From: an uncultured Bacteroides sp.
Lineage (GTDB): Bacteria; Bacteroidota; Bacteroidia; Bacteroidales; Bacteroidaceae
Direction: 5' to 3'
Assembly: GCA_949289295.1 (NCBI GenBank)
Contig: CASENM010000024.1
Location: forward strand, 1 to 64,000
Length of the DNA: 64,000 bases
Shown here: piece by piece, positions 47,038-57,546 of the stretch
Numbering within the stretch: the first letter of the stretch is position 1
Layout of the letters: every line of letters starts with the position of its first letter
Translations under genes and position numbers: made by a program
Notes under the pieces: model-generated
What the model was told of the DNA's origin: nothing
Database searches by the model: none
The model's input: the letters and a program-made list of their open reading frames with translations, nothing else

Positions 47038-47496
47038 TCAGAAAGAAACATCCGTTTTGCTGAAATAAACCATGTCCCTGAGCTGCTTGCCGTCTTCTAG
47101 AATGGGATGATCATAATTCTGTATGAAAAAGTCGGGCACCGTATGCGAATAGATAAAGCCATGCTTCTGATAAAACGAAACAGTCGGCCGACTCTCCCCC
47201 GTACCTACCAGCCATGTATGGCATACGTCACGATACAGGCGGAAAAGAAAATCCAACATCTTGCCCCCGTAACCTTTACGCTGACAATCAGGTCTTACCG
47301 CCAGATTCTTCAACTCATAGACCCCCGTCTCTTCACATGTCACCACCGCCACAGCAAGCGGACAATCCGCCTCATCGTACATCACAAACAGATTGCCCCG
47401 CTCCAAATAACGGTCAATCATGGATTCCTGCTCATCGCCCAACAACAAAAGCGGCAGAAAACGTTTTTTACCGTAAACAATTAATTCTATCCTCAT
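47038..47496 (-). CDS. GNAT-family N-acetyltransferase
   Basis: 152 residues from the ATG at 47496 (MRIELIVYGKKRFLPLLLLG). The acetyl-CoA loop is LAVRPDCQRKGYGGKMLDFLF, followed by YQKHGFIYSHTVPDFFI. The acceptor is unknown. It is 73 bases upstream of the polyprenyl synthase on the same strand. Confidence 0.87.
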   Translation of the reverse strand: MRIELIVYGKKRFLPLLLLGDEQESMIDRYLERGNLFVMYDEADCPLAVAVVTCEETGVYELKNLAVRPDCQRKGYGGKMLDFLFRLYRDVCHTWLVGTGESRPTVSFYQKHGFIYSHTVPDFFIQNYDHPILEDGKQLRDMVYFSKTDVSF

Positions 47497-47830
47497 TATT
47501 CCGTAATTCCCATCTGATTCATTTCCGATTCCACTCCAACATCCTATTTGTCTGCGAAGATAAACATATCCGTAACAAGCACTCCCATTCCCCTCCCGGA
47601 AAAATGACAAACCTGTCCTTTTCAGGCATTCTTTCGCAAACATTAACAATACGCCGTTTCCTCACATCAGAATTTTTAACGGCCTGTACCGTCAGGAATC
47701 TGCAAAAGAACAATGAAAAGAACGATGAAAAGCAATAAAATAACAAACATTTACGCTTTGACAGCAGAAAAGACAAACAAAAACTTTATCTTTGAACTTT
47801 CAATCAACTTATAAAATCGTTCGGAACGAC
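47497..47830. other. Divergent region between the GNAT gene and cmk
   Basis: 334 bases with no credible gene. The only clear signal is a -7 box TATCTTTG (47787-47794) facing cmk. Confidence 0.5.
47787..47794 (+). promoter_or_regulatory. -7 box of the cmk-ispH operon
   Basis: TATCTTTG, an exact TAnnTTTG match 36 bases before the cmk start codon. Confidence 0.6.
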
Positions 47831-48526
47831 ATGAAAAAAATTATCATCGCAATCGACGGCTTCTCTTCCTGCGGAAAAAGCACCATGGCGAAAGACCTGG
47901 CAAAAGAAATCGGATATATTTACATTGACAGCGGAGCCATGTACCGGGCCGTCACCCTCTATTGTCTGGAGCACCATCTGTTCCGTACCGACGGCAGCAT
48001 CCGGGAAGAAGAGCTTCAACGGCAGATGAAAGAAATACACATCTCTTTCCGTCTTAATCCGGATACCCAACGCCCAATGACTTTCCTCAACGGCAACAAT
48101 GTAGAGGAGCAGATACGTACGCTCGAAGTGTCTTCACACGTCAGCCCGGTTGCCGCACTGGGATTTGTCCGCCGGGCAATGGTGGAACAGCAGCAGGCAA
48201 TGGGAAAGGAGAAAGGTATCGTCATGGACGGACGCGACATCGGAACGGCAGTATTCCCCAAGGCCGAGCTGAAAATATTCGTGACCGCCTCAGCCGAAAT
48301 CCGCGCCCAACGACGTTACGATGAACTGAAAGCCAAAGGACAGGAAGTGTCATTCGATGAAATTCTGAGAAACGTGAAAGAACGTGACCATATCGACCAG
48401 ACACGTGAAATCAGTCCCCTGCGCAGAGCGGATGATGCCATCCTGCTCGACAACAGTCATCTGACCATCGCCGAACAAAAAGAATGGCTGAAAGAACAAT
48501 TCAATAAAGCTGTCCATGAATCATGA
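47831..48526 (+). CDS. cmk: Cytidylate kinase
   Basis: 231 residues from the ATG at 47831 ([18 protein letters not shown]); the upstream in-frame start would extend into the promoter leader. It phosphorylates CMP and dCMP with ATP. The P-loop is GFSSCGKST (10-18), with [28 protein letters not shown] and [10 protein letters not shown] as usual. Its stop overlaps the ispH start (ATGA), so the two are co-translated. Confidence 0.95.
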   Translation: MKKIIIAIDGFSSCGKSTMAKDLAKEIGYIYIDSGAMYRAVTLYCLEHHLFRTDGSIREEELQRQMKEIHISFRLNPDTQRPMTFLNGNNVEEQIRTLEVSSHVSPVAALGFVRRAMVEQQQAMGKEKGIVMDGRDIGTAVFPKAELKIFVTASAEIRAQRRYDELKAKGQEVSFDEILRNVKERDHIDQTREISPLRRADDAILLDNSHLTIAEQKEWLKEQFNKAVHES

Positions 48527-49386
48527 ATAATGTAGAAATTGACGAAGGCTCAGGATTCTGCTTCGGAGTAACCACAGCCATCCGGAAAGCGGAAGAAGAA
48601 CTGGCAAAGGGGAAACCCCTCTACTGCCTGGGTGACATTGTGCACAACGGCCAAGAATGCGAACGACTCCGGAAAATGGGACTCATCACCATCACCCACA
48701 AAGAATTTGGAGAACTGAAAAACGTAAAGGTACTGCTGCGTGCCCACGGAGAACCGCCTGAAACATACGAGGCGGCCCGACAAAACTGCATCGAAATCAT
48801 TGATGCCACCTGCCCGGTAGTGCTTCAGCTTCAGAAACGTATCAAACAGGAATATAACTCCACCCCTGCAGGAACAGAAAAACAGATTGTCATATTCGGA
48901 AAGAAAGGACATGCCGAAGTGATGGGACTTGTGGGACAAACAGCCGGGAAAGCAATTGTCATAGAATGCCTGGAAGAAGTGAACAAGCTGGATTTCACGA
49001 AAGACATCCGTCTTTATTCACAGACCACCAAATCACTCGACGAATTCCGGCAGATTGTAGCTTATATTAAGAAACATGTTTCGGCAGACGCCACATTTGA
49101 ATACTTCGACACGATTTGCCGGCAGGTAGCCAACCGTATGCCCAACATCCGGAAATTCGCTTCCAGCCACGACCTGATATTCTTCGTGTGTGGACACAAA
49201 AGTTCCAACGGAAAAATTCTCTTCCACGAATGTCAGACAGTCAATCCCAATTCTTATCAGATAGACGGTCCCAAAGACATTGACAAAGCCCTTCTGGGGA
49301 ATGCAAAATCCATCGGAATCTGTGGTGCCACATCCACTCCCAAATGGCTGATGGAAGCTTGCAAAAAAGAGATCACAAAAGAATGA
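48523..49386 (+). CDS. ispH: 4-hydroxy-3-methylbut-2-enyl diphosphate reductase IspH
   Basis: The last step of the MEP isoprenoid pathway, giving IPP and DMAPP. 287 residues. The Fe-S ligands are Cys13 (GFCFGV), Cys97 (DATCPVV) and Cys199 (DTICRQV). [19 protein letters not shown] and GATSTPKWL are family segments. It overlaps cmk by 4 bases, and pfkA follows 178 bases later. Confidence 0.96.
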   Translation: MNNVEIDEGSGFCFGVTTAIRKAEEELAKGKPLYCLGDIVHNGQECERLRKMGLITITHKEFGELKNVKVLLRAHGEPPETYEAARQNCIEIIDATCPVVLQLQKRIKQEYNSTPAGTEKQIVIFGKKGHAEVMGLVGQTAGKAIVIECLEEVNKLDFTKDIRLYSQTTKSLDEFRQIVAYIKKHVSADATFEYFDTICRQVANRMPNIRKFASSHDLIFFVCGHKSSNGKILFHECQTVNPNSYQIDGPKDIDKALLGNAKSIGICGATSTPKWLMEACKKEITKE

Positions 49387-49398
49387 GTATATGAAAAA

Positions 49399-49480
49399 CC
49401 TGTTTAAGTTTTCCCGATAAAACCAGGAAAACATCGCCGGGGACAATTCCCCCAACAAGCCAGAGCAAAATTTAAACAGG
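49399..49480. repeat. Long-range inverted repeat between ispH and pfkA
   Basis: CCTGTTTAAGTTTT (49399-49412) pairs with AAAATTTAAACAGG (49467-49480) at 13 of 14 positions, with inner GGGG/CCCC pairing. It may end the ispH transcript or be a mobile palindromic unit. No T-tract follows. Confidence 0.5.
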
Positions 49481-49528
49481 CCCTGAAAAATTTCATAATT
49501 TTGTATTAGCTGATAGACAGTTATTTTG

Positions 49529-49536
49529 TATTTTTG
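49529..49536 (+). promoter_or_regulatory. -7 box of pfkA
   Basis: TATTTTTG followed by CAC, an exact TAnnTTTG match 28 bases before the start codon. Confidence 0.6.
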
Positions 49537-49564
49537 CACATATCAAAACATAACATTTACAATT

Positions 49565-50545
49565 ATGGGAACTATAAAATGTATCGGTATTCTTACCTCA
49601 GGTGGTGACGCTCCCGGTATGAACGCCGCAATCCGCGCGATTACCCGCTCGGCTATCTACAACGGACTGAGAGTTAAAGGTATCTACAGAGGCTACAAAG
49701 GCTTGATTACCGGTGAAATCAAGGAGTTCAGAACTGAGAATGTGAGCAACATCATCCAGTTGGGAGGAACGATTCTGAAAACAGCACGCTGCCAAGAGTT
49801 CAAGACTCCGGAAGGCCGTCAGATTGCCTACGACACCATGCAGAAAGAAGGCATTGACGCACTGATTGTAATTGGCGGTGACGGTTCATTGACTGGAGCA
49901 CGTATACTGGCACAAGAATTTGACGTTCCCTGTATCGGACTTCCGGGAACAATCGACAACGACCTGTTCGGTACAGATACCACTATCGGCTATGACACAG
50001 CACTGAATACAATCCTGGATGCCGTGGACAAGATTCGTGATACAGCCACATCTCATGAACGTCTGTTCTTTGTGGAAGTGATGGGACGTGACGCAGGCTT
50101 CCTGGCACTGAACGGAGCCATAGCTGCCGGAGCGGAAGCGGCCATCATTCCGGAGTTCAACACTGAGGTTGACCAGCTGGAAGAATTCATCAACAATGGT
50201 TTCCGCAAATCAAAGAGCAGCTCCATCGTATTGGTGGCTGAAAGTGAAATCACAGGCGGTGCCATGCATTATGCAGAACGTGTGAAGAATGAATATCCTC
50301 AATATGACGTACGTGTAACCATTCTCGGCCACTTGCAACGCGGCGGACGTCCGACTGCCCACGACCGTATCATCGCCAGCCGAATGGGTGTGGCAAGTAT
50401 TCAGGCCCTCATGGAAGGACAACGGAATGTCATGATTGGCATTGAACACGATGAAATCGTTTATGTACCGTTTACAAAAGCTATCAAGAATGACAAACCG
50501 ATTGACCGTGAACTTGTAAACGTACTGCACGAGCTTTCAATCTAA
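49565..50545 (+). CDS. pfkA: 6-phosphofructokinase
   Basis: 326 residues from the ATG at 49565 ([20 protein letters not shown]). It phosphorylates fructose 6-phosphate in glycolysis. GGDGS is at 104-108, the catalytic base Asp131 lies in LPGTIDND, and [13 protein letters not shown] and [15 protein letters not shown] are typical. The length and the glycine-rich GGDGS favour the bacterial ATP-dependent type. It has its own promoter after ispH. Confidence 0.96.
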   Translation: MGTIKCIGILTSGGDAPGMNAAIRAITRSAIYNGLRVKGIYRGYKGLITGEIKEFRTENVSNIIQLGGTILKTARCQEFKTPEGRQIAYDTMQKEGIDALIVIGGDGSLTGARILAQEFDVPCIGLPGTIDNDLFGTDTTIGYDTALNTILDAVDKIRDTATSHERLFFVEVMGRDAGFLALNGAIAAGAEAAIIPEFNTEVDQLEEFINNGFRKSKSSSIVLVAESEITGGAMHYAERVKNEYPQYDVRVTILGHLQRGGRPTAHDRIIASRMGVASIQALMEGQRNVMIGIEHDEIVYVPFTKAIKNDKPIDRELVNVLHELSI

Positions 50546-50586
50546 AAGCATCACTCCTGTCCGGTGCCCGCCGGAAGAATACAATA

Positions 50587-50665
50587 AGGGTGTCTCGAAT
50601 CAGATGTTGACCATCAGAAAGCAATGCCATTCAAACGGCAGGCTTCTTTTAATTCGAGACACCCT
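50587..50665. repeat. 79-bp element with 14-bp perfect terminal inverted repeats
   Basis: AGGGTGTCTCGAAT (50587-50600) and ATTCGAGACACCCT (50652-50665) are exact complements, 51 bases apart. It follows pfkA by 41 bases. It could be a terminator with a long loop or a miniature mobile element; there is no T run. Confidence 0.6.
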
Positions 50666-50760
50666 CATATTTGATTCCGGTTTCAATTTCTCCGACCAAA
50701 CTGCTTAATCAGACTTTTAAATTCTGCCACCACCCCCTTTCCAGATTCAACCAACCCCGT

Positions 50761-52098
50761 TCATCTATATTTTTTACATCTGCGCCTGCGACGCTGTACA
50801 TTTCTTCGTTTATACAGGATGTACCGTCTCCTGATCTGGAATATGCATAAACTACCAACTACCACCAAGATCAGGACAACAATGCCGCCGTTTAAATTAT
50901 CCCCCTTTACGCGCGACCAGATTTCAAGCACATTGACTGTTTTATCACCAAAATCCCGGATCATCGCACAACGTTCGACAACCGACTTGTCAGGATATTG
51001 CGTATTACGGAGTTTCACATGAGTTGCTTCCGGTCCGAAAAAATAACTGGCATCCACATAGTCTGCCGTTTCGTCAATGCTAGCTTTCAATATATCATCC
51101 GATGCGACAGAACTTACATAACCTGTAGCCTCCATATTACGCAAAGCAATGTCCGGACGACACATGAAATTGATAAAATAACTTGCAGCCTCCACATTCT
51201 TCGCATATTTAGGAATCACCCAACCATCATACCAGACATTGCTTCCCTCTTCCGGAATCACATATCCCAAGTCAACCCCTACCTCAGCCGCTTCTTCGAT
51301 AGCCCATTGGGCATCACCGCTCCAGGTCATATTAATCCAGGCTTTGCCTTTCGTCATCATCTCTTTCCCAAAGTCCGCTTCCCAACCGGCCACATTCGGT
51401 TTCAGAAGCTTCAGATACTTTTCTACCGTATCCATGGCAACCGTTGAGTAATCATTCATCAGATTCTCGACAGTCTCTCTACCGCTTACCAAATCTCTAC
51501 GATGAGCATACAGCATAGCTGTCCCATACGAATCACGGTAAGAATCCTTCATCAGAATTTTCCCGGCATAGCGTTTGTCCCACAAGCACCCCCAAGAGCT
51601 CAACTCATCTTCTTTGAGATATTGCTTGTTGTACAACAGTCCGGCCGTCCCCCACATATAACACACGGCATATCGGCCAGCCGCAAGATCCCCTTTCTGT
51701 GTCAGTTTATTCATTTCTCCCTGAATATAAGGAGCGACATTATGCATATAGTTGGGAGAATTGAGGAATACCGTATCGATAGGAAGCAACATTTTTTTGC
51801 GGAGCATACGTTCGATAATGTATTCCGACGGACAAACGACATCAAAATCCTCATGACCACGCTCAATCTTGGTCAGCATAATCTCATTGATATCGAAAGT
51901 CTGATAAACAATGCGGACACTTTTCCCTGTTTTCTCCCTATAATATTTCTGGAAATCTTCCAAGACCCCGTCACCGATATAATCCGCCCAACTATATATC
52001 TTCAAGATCCGTTCGCGCGATTCAGACTCATCGTAACACCCTGTCAGGCCCAGACATGCCAACAAGGCTACACACATTAACAAACCCAGTTTCTTCAT
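50761..52098 (-). CDS. potD: Polyamine ABC transporter substrate-binding protein PotD, with extra C-terminal membrane helix
   Basis: 445 residues. The lipobox LTGC (Cys21) starts the mature protein. The binding domain begins ILKIYSWADYIGDGVLEDFQKYY, with DVVCPSEYIIERM and WINMTWSGDAQWAIEEA as in PotD/PotF. About 60 residues beyond the usual end come NGGIVVLILVVVGSLCIFQIRRR (a membrane helix around 402-424) and a very basic tail (RRNVQRRRRRCKKYR). A protein anchored at both ends is unusual for this family. Last gene of potABCD. Confidence 0.9.
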   Translation of the reverse strand: MKKLGLLMCVALLACLGLTGCYDESESRERILKIYSWADYIGDGVLEDFQKYYREKTGKSVRIVYQTFDINEIMLTKIERGHEDFDVVCPSEYIIERMLRKKMLLPIDTVFLNSPNYMHNVAPYIQGEMNKLTQKGDLAAGRYAVCYMWGTAGLLYNKQYLKEDELSSWGCLWDKRYAGKILMKDSYRDSYGTAMLYAHRRDLVSGRETVENLMNDYSTVAMDTVEKYLKLLKPNVAGWEADFGKEMMTKGKAWINMTWSGDAQWAIEEAAEVGVDLGYVIPEEGSNVWYDGWVIPKYAKNVEAASYFINFMCRPDIALRNMEATGYVSSVASDDILKASIDETADYVDASYFFGPEATHVKLRNTQYPDKSVVERCAMIRDFGDKTVNVLEIWSRVKGDNLNGGIVVLILVVVGSLCIFQIRRRYILYKRRNVQRRRRRCKKYR

Positions 52099-52132
52099 TT
52101 GACTTCACAATTGACTTCCCATATTGATTGAA

Positions 52133-52921
52133 TCATTTTTTCACTCTCCCGGCACGGCGGTTGACAATAATCAACAAAACTAGAATGACAACAAAGATTA
52201 TGGCCGACAACGGACGTAATTCCGGCGTAAGCCCTCCTTTCCGTGCATCAGCATAAATGTAAGTAGACAATGTCTCCAGCCCTTGATTGCCAATAGTAAA
52301 TACCGTCACCGCAAAATCATCGATAGAAATAGTCAGTGCCAGAAGAAATCCACTGATCATTCCCGGACGTATCTCGGGCACTATCACTTTCCACAAAGCC
52401 TGCATCGGGGTCGCCCCTAAATCCAATGCGGCCTCATAAAGATTCGGATTCATCTGTTTCAGACGAGGCAACACGCTCAACACCACATACGGCGTACAAA
52501 ACGTAATATGAGCTAACACTACCGTGGTAAATCCTTGGGTCACCCCTAAAGATACAAAAAGCAAAAAAAGCGAAACACCCGTAATAATATCACCGTTCAA
52601 TATCGGAATCGTATTGACAAAGTTCATGGCTTTTCGTCCCCGTGCCCTCAAGTTGAAAATGCCGACAGCCGCTATGCTTCCCAAAAGTGTCGAAACCACA
52701 GCCGCAATCAACGCAATGGCCACCGTATTGACAAGCGCATTCATCAACGAATGATGAGTACCCGAGTTCATCAATGACTCATACAAATTCAGTGAAAAAC
52801 CAGTCCAGTTACCCAATACCTTTGCTTCGGTAAACGAAAAAATGACAATAATCAAAACAGGCGCATAAAGCAGTACAAGCAATATCCACAAATAAACCTG
52901 TGCAAAAATTCTTTTTACCAT
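52133..52921 (-). CDS. potC: Spermidine/putrescine ABC transporter permease PotC
   Basis: 262 residues from the ATG at 52921 ([22 protein letters not shown]); the longer frame would lie inside potB. Six membrane helices, with the permease EAA-like loop YEAALDLGATPMQALWKVIVPEIRPG. It overlaps the end of potB by 7 bases and is followed by potD 34 bases later. Confidence 0.94.
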   Translation of the reverse strand: MVKRIFAQVYLWILLVLLYAPVLIIVIFSFTEAKVLGNWTGFSLNLYESLMNSGTHHSLMNALVNTVAIALIAAVVSTLLGSIAAVGIFNLRARGRKAMNFVNTIPILNGDIITGVSLFLLFVSLGVTQGFTTVVLAHITFCTPYVVLSVLPRLKQMNPNLYEAALDLGATPMQALWKVIVPEIRPGMISGFLLALTISIDDFAVTVFTIGNQGLETLSTYIYADARKGGLTPELRPLSAIIFVVILVLLIIVNRRAGRVKK

Positions 52922-53712
52922 CCCTCTCCCCCTTTCTGCATGTCGTCTTTTTCTTCTGTGTTGAATACAGAAGTGGCTGCAATCAGAAACAGCATAATCA
53001 GCGACAAGGCTGCCCCATAATTCCAAAGACTATTATTGATATTTTCCTGAATAGTGGTACCAAACAACTTGATATTATTCATGGTCAACAACTCTGCAAT
53101 GGCAAATGTAGAAATGGTCGGCATGAACACCATCATCACTCCACTGACAATTCCTGGCATGGACAAAGGAAGAACGACCTTCCAAAACACCTGTACCGAA
53201 CTGGCTCCCAAATCCTGCGCAGCTTCCACATAGCTTTTATCCATTTTCTGCAATGTGTCATAAATCGGGTAAATCATGAAAGGAATGTAATTATAAATCA
53301 TTCCGAATATCAACGCACCCTCTCCCAACGGCAAACGAACAAAATCAAAAAGAGCTACTGTAGCCAACGTACGGATCAGAATATTCACCCACATAGGAAG
53401 GATGAAGAGCATAATCAATGTTCTGGAATAGTTCGAGGCACTCCGGCTGAGAATCCATGCGGCAGGATAACCGAGCACAATACAACCGACAGTAGTCAAT
53501 ATGGCGATTCCGATAGAATAGACAAATGTATTGACAGCTTCCGGATGAGCAAAAAACTTACTGAAGTTAGCCATGGTCAGGTTGCCGGCCTCATCGGTAA
53601 AAGCATACACTACAATCAACAACAACGGAACAATCACAAAAATGACAGAAAATATCAGATATGGCAATGTCCAGCTTTTCCGGGAAGAAAAAAACAAGCG
53701 CAACTTACTCAT
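52915..53712 (-). CDS. potB: Spermidine/putrescine ABC transporter permease PotB
   Basis: 265 residues with six membrane helices and the loop [27 protein letters not shown]. It pairs with PotC to form the channel of the importer. Overlaps potA by 8 bases and potC by 7, a tightly coupled operon. Confidence 0.94.
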   Translation of the reverse strand: MSKLRLFFSSRKSWTLPYLIFSVIFVIVPLLLIVVYAFTDEAGNLTMANFSKFFAHPEAVNTFVYSIGIAILTTVGCIVLGYPAAWILSRSASNYSRTLIMLFILPMWVNILIRTLATVALFDFVRLPLGEGALIFGMIYNYIPFMIYPIYDTLQKMDKSYVEAAQDLGASSVQVFWKVVLPLSMPGIVSGVMMVFMPTISTFAIAELLTMNNIKLFGTTIQENINNSLWNYGAALSLIMLFLIAATSVFNTEEKDDMQKGGEGW

Positions 53713-55123
53713 GACCCACTTCTTCTTTTATTATTTTTACACGAATATCTTCCGGACGGATAGAAATACCTACACGGTCGCCGTCATCCCACACATCGTC
53801 CGTATCTACAAACACATTCTCGTCCCAATCCGACAAGACCGTCAGATGATAATGATTTCCTTTATAAAGTATGAACTTGACCTCACCGATCAACATGCCG
53901 TCTTCCGCATCATCCAACAACTCAATCTTGTCGAAATCCACCTCAACAACGACGTGATTCCAATTTTGCAATCCGCCTTCCATATCCACTCGAGCGCATT
54001 CAAATTCACGGCCCAAAAACTCCACATGCGTCTCGTCAATCATTCTTCCCTCGAAAACATTACAGATACGTTCCTTTTCCATTATATGAATATCAAACGG
54101 CTTCACACGCAGCCCGACTTCCATACCGCTTTCGAACGCATGATAATCTTGCACGACGAACTCATACCCGTCGCAAAGAACTACCATTTCATAATGTACA
54201 CCTTTAAAAATACATGACTGCACGACTCCACGCAATTGAGCCTTGACTTTTCCGGACACCGGGAATATATACAAGTCTTCCGGACGGATTACCACGTCAA
54301 CAGGTACATTCTCGCCAAATCCTTCATCCACACATTCAAAATCCCTTCCGCAGAAATTGACCAACTTGTCTTTCACCATTATTCCGTTCAAGATATTGCT
54401 TTCACCAATAAAGTCAGCCACAAACGAATTGACAGGTTCATTATAAATATCCGTCGGAGTCCCGATCTGCTGTATCCTGCCTTCACTCATCACCACAATC
54501 GTATCACTCAAGGTAAGCGCCTCCTCCTGATCGTGAGTCACATACACGAATGTGATGCCCAGCCTTTTATGCATTTCCTTCAGTTCCATCTGCATATCCT
54601 TGCGCATCTTCAGGTCGAGCGCGGCCAAAGGCTCATCCAGCAACAGCACTTCCGGCTCGTTGACAATCGCCCGCGCGATAGCCACACGCTGCTGTTGCCC
54701 GCCCGAAAGCGAGTTTACATCCCGGTACTCATAATCGGTCATCCCCACCATCTTCAGTGCCGCCTGCACCTTGCGTGTGATTTCTGCCTTCGGCATTTTC
54801 TTCAGCTTCAACCCGAATGCAATATTGTCATACACGTTCAAGTGAGGGAACAAGGCATATTTCTGAAATACAGTATTTACCGGCCGCTTATGGGGAGGGG
54901 TCTGGGTCATCTCCTTCCCGTTAATCAGTATCATCCCCTCCGAAGCTGTCTGAAATCCCGCTATCAGCCTCAGCAGTGTAGTCTTTCCACATCCGGAAGG
55001 TCCCAGTATTGTCACAAATTCACCTTTCCTTATGGAAAGGCTCACATCGTCCAACGCAGTCTTGTCGTCGAAATACTTCGACACATTCTTCACCTCTATA
55101 ATCGGTCTGTTTTCGCTTTGCAT
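53705..55123 (-). CDS. potA: Spermidine/putrescine ABC transporter ATPase PotA
   Basis: 472 residues, somewhat long for PotA. Walker A is GPSGCGKTT (41-49), the signature LSGGQQQR at 138-145 and Walker B LLLDEP at 159-164. After residue 240 come two TOBE-like regions, the first near [12 protein letters not shown] and the second ending [13 protein letters not shown], which explains the length. First gene of potABCD, with a -7 box TAACTTTG about 24 bases before the start. Confidence 0.95.
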   Translation of the reverse strand: MQSENRPIIEVKNVSKYFDDKTALDDVSLSIRKGEFVTILGPSGCGKTTLLRLIAGFQTASEGMILINGKEMTQTPPHKRPVNTVFQKYALFPHLNVYDNIAFGLKLKKMPKAEITRKVQAALKMVGMTDYEYRDVNSLSGGQQQRVAIARAIVNEPEVLLLDEPLAALDLKMRKDMQMELKEMHKRLGITFVYVTHDQEEALTLSDTIVVMSEGRIQQIGTPTDIYNEPVNSFVADFIGESNILNGIMVKDKLVNFCGRDFECVDEGFGENVPVDVVIRPEDLYIFPVSGKVKAQLRGVVQSCIFKGVHYEMVVLCDGYEFVVQDYHAFESGMEVGLRVKPFDIHIMEKERICNVFEGRMIDETHVEFLGREFECARVDMEGGLQNWNHVVVEVDFDKIELLDDAEDGMLIGEVKFILYKGNHYHLTVLSDWDENVFVDTDDVWDDGDRVGISIRPEDIRVKIIKEEVGHE

Positions 55124-55146
55124 TTCTCAAAAATAAAATTCGGGCG

Positions 55147-55154
55147 CAAAGTTA
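55147..55154 (-). promoter_or_regulatory. -7 box of potABCD
   Basis: Minus-strand TAACTTTG followed by CG, an exact TAnnTTTG match. I see no -33 TTTG. Confidence 0.55.
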
Positions 55155-55251
55155 CATTTTAATTCAGTTTAAGATATAGCATAGACCATTTTTCTTCTCT
55201 TTCCTGAAAAAATGAAATTAAAACGAAACAGATTCTACATATTTATGCATG

Positions 55252-55279
55252 GGAACATGAAAAAATTATTTCATGTTCC
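55252..55279 (-). terminator. Hairpin overlapping the end of meaB
   Basis: GGAACATGAAA (55252-55262) pairs perfectly with TTTCATGTTCC (55269-55279) around 6 bases. The last codons and the stop of meaB form one arm and the loop. The T-tract is inside the hairpin (TTTTTT), so termination efficiency is uncertain. Confidence 0.6.
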
Positions 55280-56366
55280 TGAAATAAACGTCAAGCAACT
55301 TGCGTGCGGCCGAAAATGAGGTAACCTTTCCGCTAAGCACTTCCGCCTCCTCCTCCGCCAACATCCGGGAAATGACTTCATCCTGATAGAAACTGTCACG
55401 AAGATGCTCGTCAATGGTCTCATACATCCAGTATTTCGACTGCTCATTCCGTCGTCGCAGGAAATAGCCGTTCGCCTTGACAAAAGCGATGTACTTATAA
55501 ATCATATCCCAGATTTCCTTGATGCCGATGCCGTAAAATCCCGAATAGGTCAACACTTGGGGCATCCACCCCGATTCAGGAGCCGGAAACAGATGCAACG
55601 CATTACGGAAATGGGTGGCTGCAAGCTTGGCCTTCTCGATATTGTTCCCGTCAGCCTTGTTGATGACGATACCGTCAGCCATCTCCATGATTCCCCGCTT
55701 GATGCCCTGAAGCTCATCTCCCGTCCCGGCAAGCTGGATAAGCAAGAAAAAATCCACCATCGAGTGTACGGCAGTCTCACTCTGACCGACTCCGACGGTT
55801 TCTACGAAAATCTTATCGAATCCGGCAGCCTCACAAAGAAAAATTGTCTCACGTGTCTTGCGGGCTACACCGCCCAAAGAACCGGCTGTCGGACTGGGAC
55901 GAATAAACGAGTCGGGATGCACGGAAAGTTTTTCCATACGGGTCTTGTCGCCCAGAATACTTCCTTTCGAGCGTTCACTGCTAGGATCGATAGCCAGCAC
56001 AGCCAACTTTCCCCCATGCTCCTGCAACACATGAAGCCCGAATACATCGATCGACGTACTTTTTCCCGCACCGGGAACCCCACTGATGCCGATACGTACG
56101 GAATTGCCCGTATAAGGAAGACATTTCTCCAACACTTCCTGAGCCAATACCTGATGTTCCGGCTTCACGCTTTCCACCAGCGTCACTGCCTGGCTCAACA
56201 CCGTGATATCTCCTTTCACGATGCCTTCCACATAGTCACTCACCGACAACTGACGACGTTTCGGTTTCTTTCTCAGCTTCAGATAAGGATTAACGGTGGA
56301 GGGTTGTTCCACTCCCTGATTTACTGTTAACCCCTTATATTCTTCTTTGTTTTCGGGGTGTTCCAT
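55266..56366 (-). CDS. meaB: MeaB/ArgK-family GTPase (methylmalonyl-CoA mutase chaperone)
   Basis: 366 residues of a G3E GTPase that protects and reloads methylmalonyl-CoA mutase with adenosylcobalamin. Walker A is GVPGAGKST (96-104), with IDPSSERSKGSILGDKTRM and VETVGVGQSE after it, and NKADGNN as the base-recognition motif. The mutase genes are not in this window. It starts 7 bases after the DUF1573 gene. Confidence 0.94.
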   Translation of the reverse strand: MEHPENKEEYKGLTVNQGVEQPSTVNPYLKLRKKPKRRQLSVSDYVEGIVKGDITVLSQAVTLVESVKPEHQVLAQEVLEKCLPYTGNSVRIGISGVPGAGKSTSIDVFGLHVLQEHGGKLAVLAIDPSSERSKGSILGDKTRMEKLSVHPDSFIRPSPTAGSLGGVARKTRETIFLCEAAGFDKIFVETVGVGQSETAVHSMVDFFLLIQLAGTGDELQGIKRGIMEMADGIVINKADGNNIEKAKLAATHFRNALHLFPAPESGWMPQVLTYSGFYGIGIKEIWDMIYKYIAFVKANGYFLRRRNEQSKYWMYETIDEHLRDSFYQDEVISRMLAEEEAEVLSGKVTSFSAARKLLDVYFRNMK

Positions 56367-56373
56367 ACAGATA

Positions 56374-57456
56374 TTATTTTTCGTTCGACTTCAATTTCGC
56401 ATTTACACGAACAGTCACCATCGGATGCTCCGGATCGTTCGTTATCAGCAATACGCGAGGCTTACCTTTCACTCTGGGCAGATTGGAGGCCAGGACAGTT
56501 ATTTTCATCTTGGTCGATTCACCTGGTTTCAGCACACGCTTCTTCAGATTGACACCCAAAGCAATGCTGAATACCTGCATATCCTGAATCACCAAATCCG
56601 ACTTACCTGTATTGGTAATGACCACATGCTGGGACTTTTTCTGATTAGGACGTAAATTCATGAATTCCAACTGTCTGCTTGAAACAGACAGGACAGGAGG
56701 ATTATTCTTCTGCTGTTCCGTCAACTGGGAAAAGTCCGGAAGCAAAGCCACTGAAACCGGAATCTCATTCTCCGCACCCACTTTGTCGCCGGAATAACGT
56801 GACAGATAGACCGCTGTACGCGTGATTCCCAATTTAGGCAACTTGTCTGTATTCAAAGTTACTTTTATCTTTCCGGCTTTGCCACGCCCCAGCTTCTCAG
56901 GAAACGCTTCCGCTTCCAGATAAGGAGGCAGATGCATCAGCACCGGCGAATACGCCTTGTTGGACATATTCGCTATCAAGATTTCAATTTCCGGACGGTC
57001 CCCCTTATGCACCGCCTCAAAGTTCAGTTCATCCTGATTGAGCCGGATAGCGCCCATCAAATAAGGATGGGTAAATGAAAAGTTCTTGGAATCGGCTGTC
57101 ACCTCACCGTTGAAATCCACATAAATGGGTTCCGCCGCCGCATTGCAGTACACACCCAAATCTTTATAGAAATGTCCGATAGCTTCCGCATCAAACACAG
57201 CCGTAATTTCACCCTTCTCACCGGGCATCACCGGTTCCTCCGTCCATTTTGCCTCCATGCAACCACATGACACGGTCACATTGGATACGACCAAAGGCTT
57301 GTCGCCGGTATTGGTAAACCCATAAGTCACAGTCACCGGATTACGCCAAAGCACGTAACCCAAATCTTTCGTTTTGCTGTCGAATGTGATTTTGGGTTGT
57401 GCCTGAACCAACAGACACACCCAAAACACAATCAATGATATGTATATTCGCTTCAT
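56374..57456 (-). CDS. Exported DUF1573-domain protein
   Basis: 360 residues from the ATG at 57456 (MKRIYISLIVFWVCLLVQAQ gives a signal peptide). At least two Ig-like DUF1573 domains: the first has YGFTNTGDKPLVVSNVTVSCGCMEAKW, with the SCGC motif typical of the family, and the last has HVVITNTGKSDLVIQDMQVF. It is probably periplasmic. Function is unknown. It lies 91 bases after the alpha-2-macroglobulin gene and precedes meaB. Confidence 0.85.
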   Translation of the reverse strand: MKRIYISLIVFWVCLLVQAQPKITFDSKTKDLGYVLWRNPVTVTYGFTNTGDKPLVVSNVTVSCGCMEAKWTEEPVMPGEKGEITAVFDAEAIGHFYKDLGVYCNAAAEPIYVDFNGEVTADSKNFSFTHPYLMGAIRLNQDELNFEAVHKGDRPEIEILIANMSNKAYSPVLMHLPPYLEAEAFPEKLGRGKAGKIKVTLNTDKLPKLGITRTAVYLSRYSGDKVGAENEIPVSVALLPDFSQLTEQQKNNPPVLSVSSRQLEFMNLRPNQKKSQHVVITNTGKSDLVIQDMQVFSIALGVNLKKRVLKPGESTKMKITVLASNLPRVKGKPRVLLITNDPEHPMVTVRVNAKLKSNEK

Positions 57457-57546
57457 CCTTATATCCACAATTTGAAGAACAAAGATAAAGAGAAAAACCT
57501 TTGCAAACAAACATCAGCAAGTGATTTAAAAATTGTTTACCAATTC

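Noticed and set aside
45981..47051. Longer form of the polyprenyl synthase starting at 47051
   Set aside because: It adds a 29-residue leader that runs into the GNAT gene; MKQENSDQLL at 46964 is the natural start.
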